Assembly (NCBI RefSeq): GCF_963378105.1
Contig: NZ_OY726398.1
Coordinates: 1,674,001 to 1,738,000, forward strand
Direction of reading: 5' to 3'
Length of the DNA stretch: 64,000 nucleotides
Source of the DNA: Mycolicibacter sp. MU0102
GTDB lineage: Bacteria > Actinomycetota > Actinomycetes > Mycobacteriales > Mycobacteriaceae
Each line of letters opens with the position of its first letter. The first letter of the stretch is position 1. The notes under the pieces are model-generated. The model saw nothing but the letters and a program-made list of their open reading frames with translations, was not told where the DNA came from and did not search any database. The position numbers were made by a program, and so were the translations under genes. Shown in pieces: positions 42,669-50,368 of this stretch.

Positions 42669-43507
42669 TTGATTCCCGTGACGACGATCGACTGCACGAT
42701 TCGGCGCTGGAACGCCATGAACAGCACGATCAGCGGAATCATCGCCACCGTGGTTGCCGCCATCACCAGCGTCCACTGCGCGTTGTAACGCGACTGCAGG
42801 GCGGCGGTGGCAACCGTCAACACCCGCCACTTGTCGTCGCTGGTGATCACCAGCGGCCACATGAAGTTGTTCCACTGTGAGACCACCGTGATCAGCCCGA
42901 GCGTGACCAGGATCGGCTTGCTGGCCGGCAACATGACGTGCACGATCACGTCCAGGGTGTTGGCTCCGTCCAGTCGCGCGGCGTTGATCAGATCATTGGG
43001 GACGGTGCGGAAATGCTGGCGAAGCAGGAAGATCGCGTAGGGCGACCCGAAGACGAACGGCAATACCAACGCCCAGAACGTGTTCCGCAGACCCAGCTGC
43101 GCCATCATCAGATACAGCGGCACCACGGTCACAGTGGCCGGCACCATCAGGGTCGCCACATACACCCAGAACAACTTGTCGCGGCCGGGAAAATCCAGTC
43201 GCGCGAACGCGTAGGCGGCCAGCACCGAGAAACTCAACTGTCCCACCACGATCACCGCCGTCATCAATGTCGTAACCGCCGCCGCCCGGCCGAATCCGGC
43301 CCCGCCGAGATCGCCGTAGTTGTCCAGCGTCGGCGGGTGCGGCCAGGACAGCGGGGAACCGGTGGCGAACTGGCGCGCCGGGGTGAACGACGTCAACAGC
43401 CCGAGCCCGAAGGGCGCCAGGGTGATCAGCGCGCCGATCGTCAGCAGCGCGTAGATCGCAGAGGTGCGAATGTGCTTGTGCGGAAACAGAGAAGTGCTGA
43501 TCAACAT
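42665..43507 (-). CDS. uspB: ABC sugar transporter permease UspB
   Basis: 280-residue MalG/UgpE-type permease with six transmembrane helices and the ATPase-docking EAA loop NAARLDGANTLDVIVHVMLPASKPIL. It partners UspA and UspC; no ATPase gene is adjacent, as is also the case in M. tuberculosis. In that species uspA-uspB-uspC are contiguous; here a LuxR gene ends only 12 bases upstream of uspB and uspA lies 5 kb away, so uspBC may depend on the LuxR gene's transcript. Confidence 0.88.
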   Translation of the reverse strand: MLISTSLFPHKHIRTSAIYALLTIGALITLAPFGLGLLTSFTPARQFATGSPLSWPHPPTLDNYGDLGGAGFGRAAAVTTLMTAVIVVGQLSFSVLAAYAFARLDFPGRDKLFWVYVATLMVPATVTVVPLYLMMAQLGLRNTFWALVLPFVFGSPYAIFLLRQHFRTVPNDLINAARLDGANTLDVIVHVMLPASKPILVTLGLITVVSQWNNFMWPLVITSDDKWRVLTVATAALQSRYNAQWTLVMAATTVAMIPLIVLFMAFQRRIVQSIVVTGIK

Positions 43508-43519
43508 GGGGTGGGGAGC

Positions 43520-46117
43520 TCACTGGGGTTGTTGGTAGGCATAGGCGGCGGCTTGGGTGCGGTTGTGAACGCCAAGTTTGGCCATGATGGCGCAGACGTG
43601 AGTGTTGGCGGTTTTGGTACTGATGTAGAGGGCGGTGGCGATTTCGGCGTCGCTGCGCCCGGCGGCAAGGAGTTCGAGGACATCGCGTTGGCGCTTGGTG
43701 AGGCCACGTGGGTCAGCGCTGGTGTCTTTGCGACGTCGGTCGGGATCGCGACCGCGCAAGTGGGAGAGACGTTGCTGGGTTCGTCGGGCAGCGGCGCGGG
43801 CGCCAAGCTGGCGGAAGGTGCCCAGTGCGGCCTCGACGGCGTCGATGTCGCCGCTGAGTTGAGCGATGGCGGCATCGTAGGGACAGTCGCGAAGGGTCCA
43901 CTCCTGCGTGGCCGCGCACCAATCCCCATTGATCTCACGTTCATAGGGCGTGGCAGCGATGACGCCAATACCGGATCGGTCACCGGCCAGATGAGCCCAG
44001 CGCCGCAGGGAGCCTCCGAGCCACGTGTACGCCGTGCCGGACACCGTGAGAACCTCGGCCGCGCAGCGGCGGACCGACTCGTCGTCATCGGCCAGCCAGG
44101 CGGCCTCGGCACGTGCGGCGCAGACAGGCAGGCGCAGCAGGCTGCCCGTCGCAGCCTCCAGGGCTTCGTCGAGCAGCGACCACACGGGTTGCTCGCCACG
44201 GCGTGCCCGGATCAGGGCGACTGTGATCAACGGCGCGATCCGGTGTTGGGGCGCCAGTTCGGGCTGGGTCAGGATCTGCTCGGCCGCCAACGCAGCAGAC
44301 GTCCAGTCGCCGCCGGCCAGATCAGTCAGCGCCTGCAGCCCGGCCACCAAGGCCTGGAACATGCCAAGTTCGCGGTAGTCGAGGTAGGCCGCGACTTCGG
44401 CGAGGTAACGCTTCGCGCGACCGAAATCGCCGCGCACGACAGCGAAGGTGCCGAGGAGGACGCCCAGAATTCCGCTGTGCTCCTCGATCCCAGGGGCCGC
44501 GGCCGCTTCTCGCCACACCTCCTCGAACTCGTCCCAGCCGGTGTCGCTGCAGAACACGGTGGTGAGTGCTGCATATCCGCGGGCGTGGATCACCACGGCA
44601 GGGTCGCGGAAGTGGGCACCGAGGGCCTTCGCGCGGGCCGCATGTCGGGCACAGGCGGGGTCTAAGGAAAGAGCGGCGATGTGCGCCATATTGATCAGTG
44701 ACCAAGCCAACTGCGGGGACGGTTCGAGGTCTTCGAGCAGCCGCAATGATGCGTGCGCCGCCGCCGACGCTTCGGCGGGGCGTCCCAGCAGCTGGAGGAC
44801 GTGCGACAGTCGGCGCAGGCCCTGAGCCTCCTGGTGAAGATCCCCCAACTGCTGGCGGAGCGCGATTGCCTGTCGCCATGACAACACCGCCGATTCGGCC
44901 TGGCCGGTCAGATAACTGCTGAATGCGTGCTGTTCGAACCACACCACCTTGTGCTCGTCGGGGACGGTGCCGGCGTGGCGCAGCACCAACGCATACAGGT
45001 CGGCGGCTTGCCGATGGGCGCCAAATCCCGCGGCGCGCTCGGCTGCTGCCGGGCCAAAGCTGATGAGTGTGTCGGTGTCGCCGGCCTGTTCAGCGTGAAC
45101 CACCAACGCGGCCAGTGTGTCCGGGTCGATCGGCGGTTCTGCCAATGCGGTCAGCGCTCGCTTGTGCAGCACTCGGCGCTGATAGTCGGGGATCTGTTCG
45201 ACGATGGCACGGCGGGTCAGCTCGTGGCGGAACCCCACCGTGTCTGCGTTGGCTACCAGCACTCCGGCGGCGAGGCATTCGCTCAGCGTGCCCGCTGCGC
45301 CCGGAGATACCGCTTCGAGCAGTGCGGTGTGTACCCGAGGGCCGCAGATCGCTGCCGCCTGTGCGGTTTCGCGCCCGGCGGCCGACAGCCGCGCGAGCCG
45401 GCCCCGCACCGCCTCGGAAATGCCGCAGGGCAGATCGCCATCTCCCTGCGCGTCGGGCCCCGCGGCCAACATCTCCGTGACGAAAAACGCGTTCCCGCCG
45501 GTAAGTCGGTGCAACGCTTGGGCGTTGACGCCACTACCGGCGGCCAACGCGGCTACCCCTTCGGCGCTGAGCGGCTGTAACGCCATGCGAGTCACGGTCG
45601 CCCAGGTAGCCACATCACCTAACAACACGGCCAGCGGATGGGTCGGGCCGATCTGGTCGTCGCGGTAGGACGCCAGCAGCAGCACCGGCAGTGTGTCGAT
45701 CCGCCGGGCCACGTAGCGCAGCAGATCCAGGGCGGCGCTGTCGGCCCAGTGCAGGTCTTCGATCACGCACACCGCGGGGTTGCCATCGCCGACGACGCCG
45801 ACCAGTCGGGCGTAGATCTCCTCGGTGTCCCTGGCGTCGATGGCGGCCCGTAGCGAAGTCGCCTGATCGGGGGGAAGGTCGGCGAGCATGTCGATGAACG
45901 GGCCCAACGGCCGAGGCGTGGCCGACCCGTCGCACCAGCCGCGCAGCACCCGCGTGCCCGGATCGAGCCCGGTGAGAAATCGGGCGATCACTGTGGTCTT
46001 GCCCGCACCGGCCTCCCCGCGTAGCAACGTCAGCTGCCCGTCGCCTCGGGTGGCGGCTCGATAGCAGCGCTGCAGGGTCGTCAGCGTCGTCTCGCGTTCG
46101 AGCAGAGGGCTAACCAC
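43520..46117 (-). CDS. LuxR-family regulator with N-terminal STAND/AAA ATPase (LAL type)
   Basis: 865 residues. N-terminal ATPase with Walker A RGEAGAGKTT (Gly34-Thr41), Walker B CVIEDLHWAD and a conserved LLASYRDDQIG; a long TPR-like helical middle; C-terminal LuxR helix-turn-helix LTKRQRDVLELLAAGRSDAEIATALYISTKTANTHVCAIMAKLGVHNRTQAAAYA. LAL regulators activate metabolic operons in response to sugars or other inducers. The GTG at 46117 has GGAGGGG 7 bases upstream, better than the TTG at 46123. A perfect 18-bp palindrome lies 51 bases upstream. Confidence 0.88.
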   Translation of the reverse strand: MVSPLLERETTLTTLQRCYRAATRGDGQLTLLRGEAGAGKTTVIARFLTGLDPGTRVLRGWCDGSATPRPLGPFIDMLADLPPDQATSLRAAIDARDTEEIYARLVGVVGDGNPAVCVIEDLHWADSAALDLLRYVARRIDTLPVLLLASYRDDQIGPTHPLAVLLGDVATWATVTRMALQPLSAEGVAALAAGSGVNAQALHRLTGGNAFFVTEMLAAGPDAQGDGDLPCGISEAVRGRLARLSAAGRETAQAAAICGPRVHTALLEAVSPGAAGTLSECLAAGVLVANADTVGFRHELTRRAIVEQIPDYQRRVLHKRALTALAEPPIDPDTLAALVVHAEQAGDTDTLISFGPAAAERAAGFGAHRQAADLYALVLRHAGTVPDEHKVVWFEQHAFSSYLTGQAESAVLSWRQAIALRQQLGDLHQEAQGLRRLSHVLQLLGRPAEASAAAHASLRLLEDLEPSPQLAWSLINMAHIAALSLDPACARHAARAKALGAHFRDPAVVIHARGYAALTTVFCSDTGWDEFEEVWREAAAAPGIEEHSGILGVLLGTFAVVRGDFGRAKRYLAEVAAYLDYRELGMFQALVAGLQALTDLAGGDWTSAALAAEQILTQPELAPQHRIAPLITVALIRARRGEQPVWSLLDEALEAATGSLLRLPVCAARAEAAWLADDDESVRRCAAEVLTVSGTAYTWLGGSLRRWAHLAGDRSGIGVIAATPYEREINGDWCAATQEWTLRDCPYDAAIAQLSGDIDAVEAALGTFRQLGARAAARRTQQRLSHLRGRDPDRRRKDTSADPRGLTKRQRDVLELLAAGRSDAEIATALYISTKTANTHVCAIMAKLGVHNRTQAAAYAYQQPQ

Positions 46118-46167
46118 GGCCAACCCCCTCCCGCCTCAGGTCTGGGACCGCGCACCCCGGAGCAAAT

Positions 46168-46185
46168 ATCAGGTAATTACCTGAT
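46168..46185. promoter_or_regulatory. Perfect 18-bp palindrome ATCAGGTAATTACCTGAT
   Basis: Fully symmetrical and AT-rich in a GC-rich setting, between the LuxR gene and the divergent LpqH-like gene (240-bp gap). Likely operator for a dimeric regulator; nearer the LuxR start (51 bases). Confidence 0.6.
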
Positions 46186-46363
46186 GCGCCGAGGTTCGCC
46201 TGCCCAGCACACTCCCAAGTGAGCGTGGCGGGTGGTCTGCCACGGGCATCAGCACACTGCCATCTGATCAGGATGCGGAGTAAAGCCTAGCCCGCGAGCC
46301 CCCGCCTGCGCCCACGAAACAGCACGAAACAGGCGTGTGACCACCCACAACAAAGGAGTACCG

Positions 46364-46876
46364 GTGAAGCGTTCAGTAACGGTTGCCGCAGCAGCGGCAG
46401 CAATCGCGGTCGTAGGTCTGTCTGGGTGCTCCAGCGACAAGAAATCGGAAACCAAGCACGCGTCGTCCTCGAGCGCCGCGAGCTCCTCGAGCTCCTCGAG
46501 TGAATCCAGTGCATCGGTGAGTGTGGGGGGCGCCGCAGCAGCCACGAAAGTCACCATCGACGGCCAAGACCAGAACGTCACCGGGACAACCGTGTGCACG
46601 ACGATGGCCGGAGACGTCAACATCGCGATCGGCGGAGCGGCCACCGGTATCGCCGCGGTGCTCACCGACGCCAACCCACCCGAGGTGAAGTCGGTCGGGT
46701 TGGGCAACGTCAACGGTGTGACGCTGGCATACACCGCGGGTACTGGTCAGGGCGATGCCAAGGCGACCAAGGACGGCAACGAATACAAGATCAGCGGCAC
46801 CGCGACCGGGATCGACACGGCCAACCCGATGCAGCCGGTGAACAAGCCCTTCGAAATCGATGTGACGTGTTCTTAA
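46364..46876 (+). CDS. lpqH: LpqH-like (19-kDa antigen) lipoprotein
   Basis: 170-residue lipoprotein with signal VKRSVTVAAAAAAIAVVGLSGC (lipobox LSGC, Cys22). The mature domain matches M. tuberculosis LpqH closely as I remember it: VTIDGQDQNVTGTTVCTT, GDVNIAIGGAATGIAAVLTDANPPEVKSVGLGNVNGVTLAYTAGTGQG, FEIDVTCS. LpqH is a surface glycolipoprotein and TLR2 agonist. A Ser-rich linker (about residues 34-50) encoded by 9-bp repeats stands where LpqH has its glycosylated linker. The GTG has GGAG 5-8 bases upstream. It is away from the usual lpqH locus, so it may be a paralogue. Confidence 0.85.
   Translation: MKRSVTVAAAAAAIAVVGLSGCSSDKKSETKHASSSSAASSSSSSSESSASVSVGGAAAATKVTIDGQDQNVTGTTVCTTMAGDVNIAIGGAATGIAAVLTDANPPEVKSVGLGNVNGVTLAYTAGTGQGDAKATKDGNEYKISGTATGIDTANPMQPVNKPFEIDVTCS
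46465..46500 (+). repeat. 9-bp tandem repeat in the Ser-rich linker of the LpqH-like gene
   Basis: GTCCTCGAG, CGCCGCGAG, CTCCTCGAG, CTCCTCGAG in a row; in frame they encode Ser/Ala. Copy-number change would keep the frame and alter linker length. Confidence 0.7.
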
Positions 46877-46958
46877 TCCGATTCGTCGCGTTGTAACCCC
46901 GTTGCGCCGGTCGGGGCGTGTTCAATGATGGACACGAACCGTCCAGCTAGGGGCACCA

Positions 46959-48380
46959 ATGTCAACGCCGGCGCTCAGCCTGTCACGGCAGATGCTGCGG
47001 CGTCGGCCGGTGAACGGTGCACCGACCGCCACCGGGGGCACGAACCACCTGCGCCGCAGGCTTGGCGGCTTTCGGCTCACCATGTTCGGCGTGGGCTCGA
47101 CGGTCGGCACAGGGATCTTCTTTGTCTTCCCGGTGGCGGTACCGCAAGCCGGCCCGGCGGTGGTCGTTTCGTTCATCATCGCCGGGGCCGCAGCGGGTCT
47201 GGCCGCGATCTGCTACGCGGAGTTGGCCTCGGCGGTGCCCATTTCAGGGTCGGCATACTCATACTCCTATGCCACCCTCGGTGAATTCATGGCCGTGGTT
47301 GTCGGGGCATGCCTGCTGCTCGAATACGGCGTGTCCACCGCCGCGGTGTCAGTTGGGTGGAGTCAGTACCTGAACAAGCTGTCGCTCAATGTCTTCGGAT
47401 TCTCGGTGCCGCAGGCTATTTCATCGGGACCATGGGATTCCGAAGGTGGTTTCGTCAATCTGCCAGCCATCGTCTTGGTGGCAATTTGTGCGGCTCTGTT
47501 GATCGGCGGTACCAGTGAATCGGCCAAGGTCAATGCCGTAATGGTGGTGATCAAGCTCGGCGTGCTGCTGATGTTCGCGGTGATCGCGTCAACGGCGTTC
47601 AGAGCGAACCACTTCACTGACTTCGCCCCTTTCGGATTCTCGGGAATCAGTTGGGCAGCGGGCACGATCTTTTTCTCTTATGTCGGTCTTGACGCGGTAT
47701 CCACCGCCGGTGAAGAGGCCAAAGACCCGCAGCGCACGATCCCGCGGGCAATCATCGCGGCACTGCTGATCGTGACCGGTGTCTACGTGATTGTCGCCGT
47801 GGCCGCGATGGGCAGCCAACCGTGGCAGGACTTCGAGGGGCAAAGCGCGGGCCTGGCCGTGATTGTGGACCACATCACCGGAAACCGCTTAGGCAGCACC
47901 GTCTTGGCAGCGGGCGCGGTGATCTCGATCTTCTCTGTCACATTGGTCACGATGTACTGTCAGACCCGCATCCTTTTCGCGATGGGTCGCGACGGCCTCC
48001 TGCCGGCGACGTTCGCCAAGGTCAACCCGCGCACCCGGACCCCCGCAACCAACACCATGATCGTCGCGGTCGTGGCGGCAACGCTCGCCGGTCTGGTGCC
48101 GCTTCAGCGTCTGGCCGAAACGGTCTCCATCGGCGCCTTGACCGCGTTCATTGTCGTGTCCGTGGCGGTGGTTGTGCTCCGGGTCCGGGAACCGGATCTG
48201 CCCCGCGGATTCAAGGTGCCCGGCTATCCGATCACACCGATCCTGTCGGTGGTGGTTTGCGGATGGATCATGTGCAGCCTGCACCGGTACACCTGGATCG
48301 TGTTTACCTGCTGGATAGCGGTCGCGTTGATCTTCTACCTGGTGTGGGGTCGCCGTCACAGCGCACTCAACGGTGGTTAG
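46959..48380 (+). CDS. APC-superfamily amino-acid permease (RocE/CAT-like)
   Basis: 473-residue membrane transporter with about twelve helices. N-terminal LGGFRLTMFGVGSTVGTGIFFVFPVAVPQAGPAVVVSFIIAG is the APC substrate-site helix I; FSYVGLDAVSTAGEEAKDPQRTIPRAI is the conserved helix VI/VII region of cationic amino-acid transporters. Similar to M. tuberculosis rocE (Rv2320c), which lies two genes beyond uspC there; here it sits between uspA and uspB. Its stop is 9 bases from the uspA stop (convergent). Confidence 0.85.
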   Translation: MSTPALSLSRQMLRRRPVNGAPTATGGTNHLRRRLGGFRLTMFGVGSTVGTGIFFVFPVAVPQAGPAVVVSFIIAGAAAGLAAICYAELASAVPISGSAYSYSYATLGEFMAVVVGACLLLEYGVSTAAVSVGWSQYLNKLSLNVFGFSVPQAISSGPWDSEGGFVNLPAIVLVAICAALLIGGTSESAKVNAVMVVIKLGVLLMFAVIASTAFRANHFTDFAPFGFSGISWAAGTIFFSYVGLDAVSTAGEEAKDPQRTIPRAIIAALLIVTGVYVIVAVAAMGSQPWQDFEGQSAGLAVIVDHITGNRLGSTVLAAGAVISIFSVTLVTMYCQTRILFAMGRDGLLPATFAKVNPRTRTPATNTMIVAVVAATLAGLVPLQRLAETVSIGALTAFIVVSVAVVVLRVREPDLPRGFKVPGYPITPILSVVVCGWIMCSLHRYTWIVFTCWIAVALIFYLVWGRRHSALNGG

Positions 48381-48389
48381 AACGCAAGC

Positions 48390-49262
48390 TCACGTGAGGT
48401 CATAGCTGACTCGGCGGCCCAACGAAAGTTGCTGAACGACCGTCACTGAAACCAGGACGGCGAACAGCACCAGTGCCATCACCGCGGCCCGGCCGATCGC
48501 CGCCGCACCGAACGCCTCGTCGTAGATGCGGTGGGCGATCAGGTCGGTGCGGCCTCCCGGCCCGCCGCCGGTCAGCGCGTAGACGGTGTCGAACACCTGC
48601 GCCGCGCTGACCACGCCGGTCACCAGCACAAAGAACATCGTGGGCCGCAGCATCGGCAAGGTGACGCGCCAGAACCGCTGCCACCCGTTGGCACCGTCGA
48701 TGCGCGCCGCCGACAACACCTGGGTCGGGATGGCCAGGATTCCTGCCAGGAAGAACAGCGCGACGTAGCCGACGTTGGTCCACACCACCACCGCCGAAGT
48801 CACCGGTAGCGCCAGCCCCGGATCGGTCAGCCATTCGATGCGGTGACCGAGCACGGTGCTCACCGCGCCGTCCGTGGGGCTCAGAATCCAGCGCCACAGC
48901 ACCGCGATCGCCAGCGGTGCGCAGATCCACGGCAGCACGTACACGGTGCGAAACACGGCGCTACCGGGCAACCCGCGCGCCAGCAAGAGCGCCACACCCA
49001 ACCCCAGCGCGGTCTGCAGTGGGACGACGAAGGCGACGAATAGTACCGTCACCACAAGGGAATTGCCGAACACCGGATCGGTCAACACCGATCGCCAGTT
49101 CTCCGCGCCGACATAACTGATCGGCCCCAGCAGATCCCAGCGGTGAAAGCTCAGCCACACCACAACCAGCATCGGCAGCAGCAAGAAGGTCACCACGCCG
49201 AACAGGCTGGGGGCGAGCAGCGCATAGCCCAGCGTCGCAGACCGGGGGGCGCGGCGGCTCAT
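48390..49262 (-). CDS. uspA: ABC sugar transporter permease UspA
   Basis: 290-residue MalF/UgpA-type permease: six helices, EAA loop SAARIDGANGWQRFWRVTLPMLRP and GGPGGRTDLIAHRIYDEAF. I chose the ATG at 49262, which gives the length of Rv2316; an ATG ten codons upstream overlaps the neighbouring gene. TTTAAT, 6 bases upstream of that ATG, may be a leaderless -10. It has lost its usual place next to uspB. Confidence 0.88.
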   Translation of the reverse strand: MSRRAPRSATLGYALLAPSLFGVVTFLLLPMLVVVWLSFHRWDLLGPISYVGAENWRSVLTDPVFGNSLVVTVLFVAFVVPLQTALGLGVALLLARGLPGSAVFRTVYVLPWICAPLAIAVLWRWILSPTDGAVSTVLGHRIEWLTDPGLALPVTSAVVVWTNVGYVALFFLAGILAIPTQVLSAARIDGANGWQRFWRVTLPMLRPTMFFVLVTGVVSAAQVFDTVYALTGGGPGGRTDLIAHRIYDEAFGAAAIGRAAVMALVLFAVLVSVTVVQQLSLGRRVSYDLT

Positions 49263-49288
49263 AGGTGTATTAAAGCGGTTGCGCCGAC

Positions 49289-50305
49289 TCAAAATCGGGT
49301 CTTCATCCGCTCGAGCACCCCGGGCACGTCGTCGAAGGAGTAGGACCGCCCGGCCAGGGACGTCACCGTGCCGCGATAGGTCCCGGCGAGCTGCCAGTAG
49401 TCGATCGCGACCGCGACCAGATTGACCTTGACCGCTTTGCGCCCCGCGGGATTGAACGTCACATCGAGTCGGCGGTCGCGGTCACGGACGCGCACGGTCG
49501 ACAGCGGATCGTCGGAGCCGAAGTCGAACTCAGCTCCCACGAGCGGCTCCACAGCACCGGGAACCCAGTTCGACGACTCGTCATCGTCGTCGCTGAACTC
49601 CGGCCGGTCGACGAAGTTGGACCCCACCACACCACCAGCCATTGCGACGGCAAAGGTGCCCCACGTCCAGAGCGTCGAATACGGAAATTGCGAGCGATGC
49701 TCGTCGAGGATCGCAAAATCGCGGGCCCGCTCGAACACATACGTGCGATCACCGACGGTGAGTGTGCCGTCGACCGGAAACGGTTGTTTGAACGTGTAGT
49801 AGTCGATCGCCGACGTGAGTTTGGCACTGAGGCTGAGCGGCGGCGCCGCCCCCGCCACATACAGCGTCAGCGCACCGGTGATCGCCGGCCCGCGCCGGTC
49901 GGCCGCACAGTCGATCCGCACGGTGATGGTGCCGGCGTCGGCATCGAAGTCGTAGGCGAGCAGATAGCGGCGCGTCTTGACCTGGCAGCGGCCGTGGTGC
50001 AGCAGGTCGTCGGGCAGGTCGAGGCTGCCGCCCCGGAACCGAGCACTCTTCTCCACCAGGACACCGGTCGCCTGGTCACGGATGAACAGCTCCGACGACG
50101 CCAGGTACTTCACGTCCTGCATGATCATCGCGCCCGACAGCTCGGGGTGGATCAAGGCGAACCCGACCCACTCTTTGAGCCGGAACTCGTGCCAAAGACG
50201 CGACAAGCCGCGGTGCGCGTCGACCGGGTTGGTGTCGCGGATCCGGCCATCGAAGCGGCCGTAGCATCGAACACCGTCTTCAACCAGTCGCTGCGGCGCT
50301 GTCAC
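49289..50305 (-). CDS. DUF2804-like conserved protein
   Basis: 338 residues, no export signal or transmembrane helix. Pattern of a two-lobed beta-rich protein (RLWHEFRLKEWVGFALIHPELSGAMIMQDVKY, then YSTLWTWGTFAVAMAGGVVGSNFVDRPE, then VTFNPAGRKAVKVNLVAVAIDYWQLAGTYRGTV), which I associate with DUF2804; other relatives include lipocalin-like AttH/CrtC proteins. Function unknown. Same strand and 26 bases upstream of uspA, so co-transcription is possible. Confidence 0.65.
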   Translation of the reverse strand: MTAPQRLVEDGVRCYGRFDGRIRDTNPVDAHRGLSRLWHEFRLKEWVGFALIHPELSGAMIMQDVKYLASSELFIRDQATGVLVEKSARFRGGSLDLPDDLLHHGRCQVKTRRYLLAYDFDADAGTITVRIDCAADRRGPAITGALTLYVAGAAPPLSLSAKLTSAIDYYTFKQPFPVDGTLTVGDRTYVFERARDFAILDEHRSQFPYSTLWTWGTFAVAMAGGVVGSNFVDRPEFSDDDDESSNWVPGAVEPLVGAEFDFGSDDPLSTVRVRDRDRRLDVTFNPAGRKAVKVNLVAVAIDYWQLAGTYRGTVTSLAGRSYSFDDVPGVLERMKTRF

Positions 50306-50356
50306 GCCGTGATCATCAATTGATACCTATGGCGTGGTCAACCCTCGGCACGTCGT

Positions 50357-50362
50357 TACGGT
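50357..50362 (+). promoter_or_regulatory. Predicted -10 box (TACGGT) for leaderless tldD
   Basis: TACGGT fits TAnnnT and ends exactly 6 bases before the GTG at 50369. Confidence 0.45.
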
Positions 50363-50368
50363 GGACGG

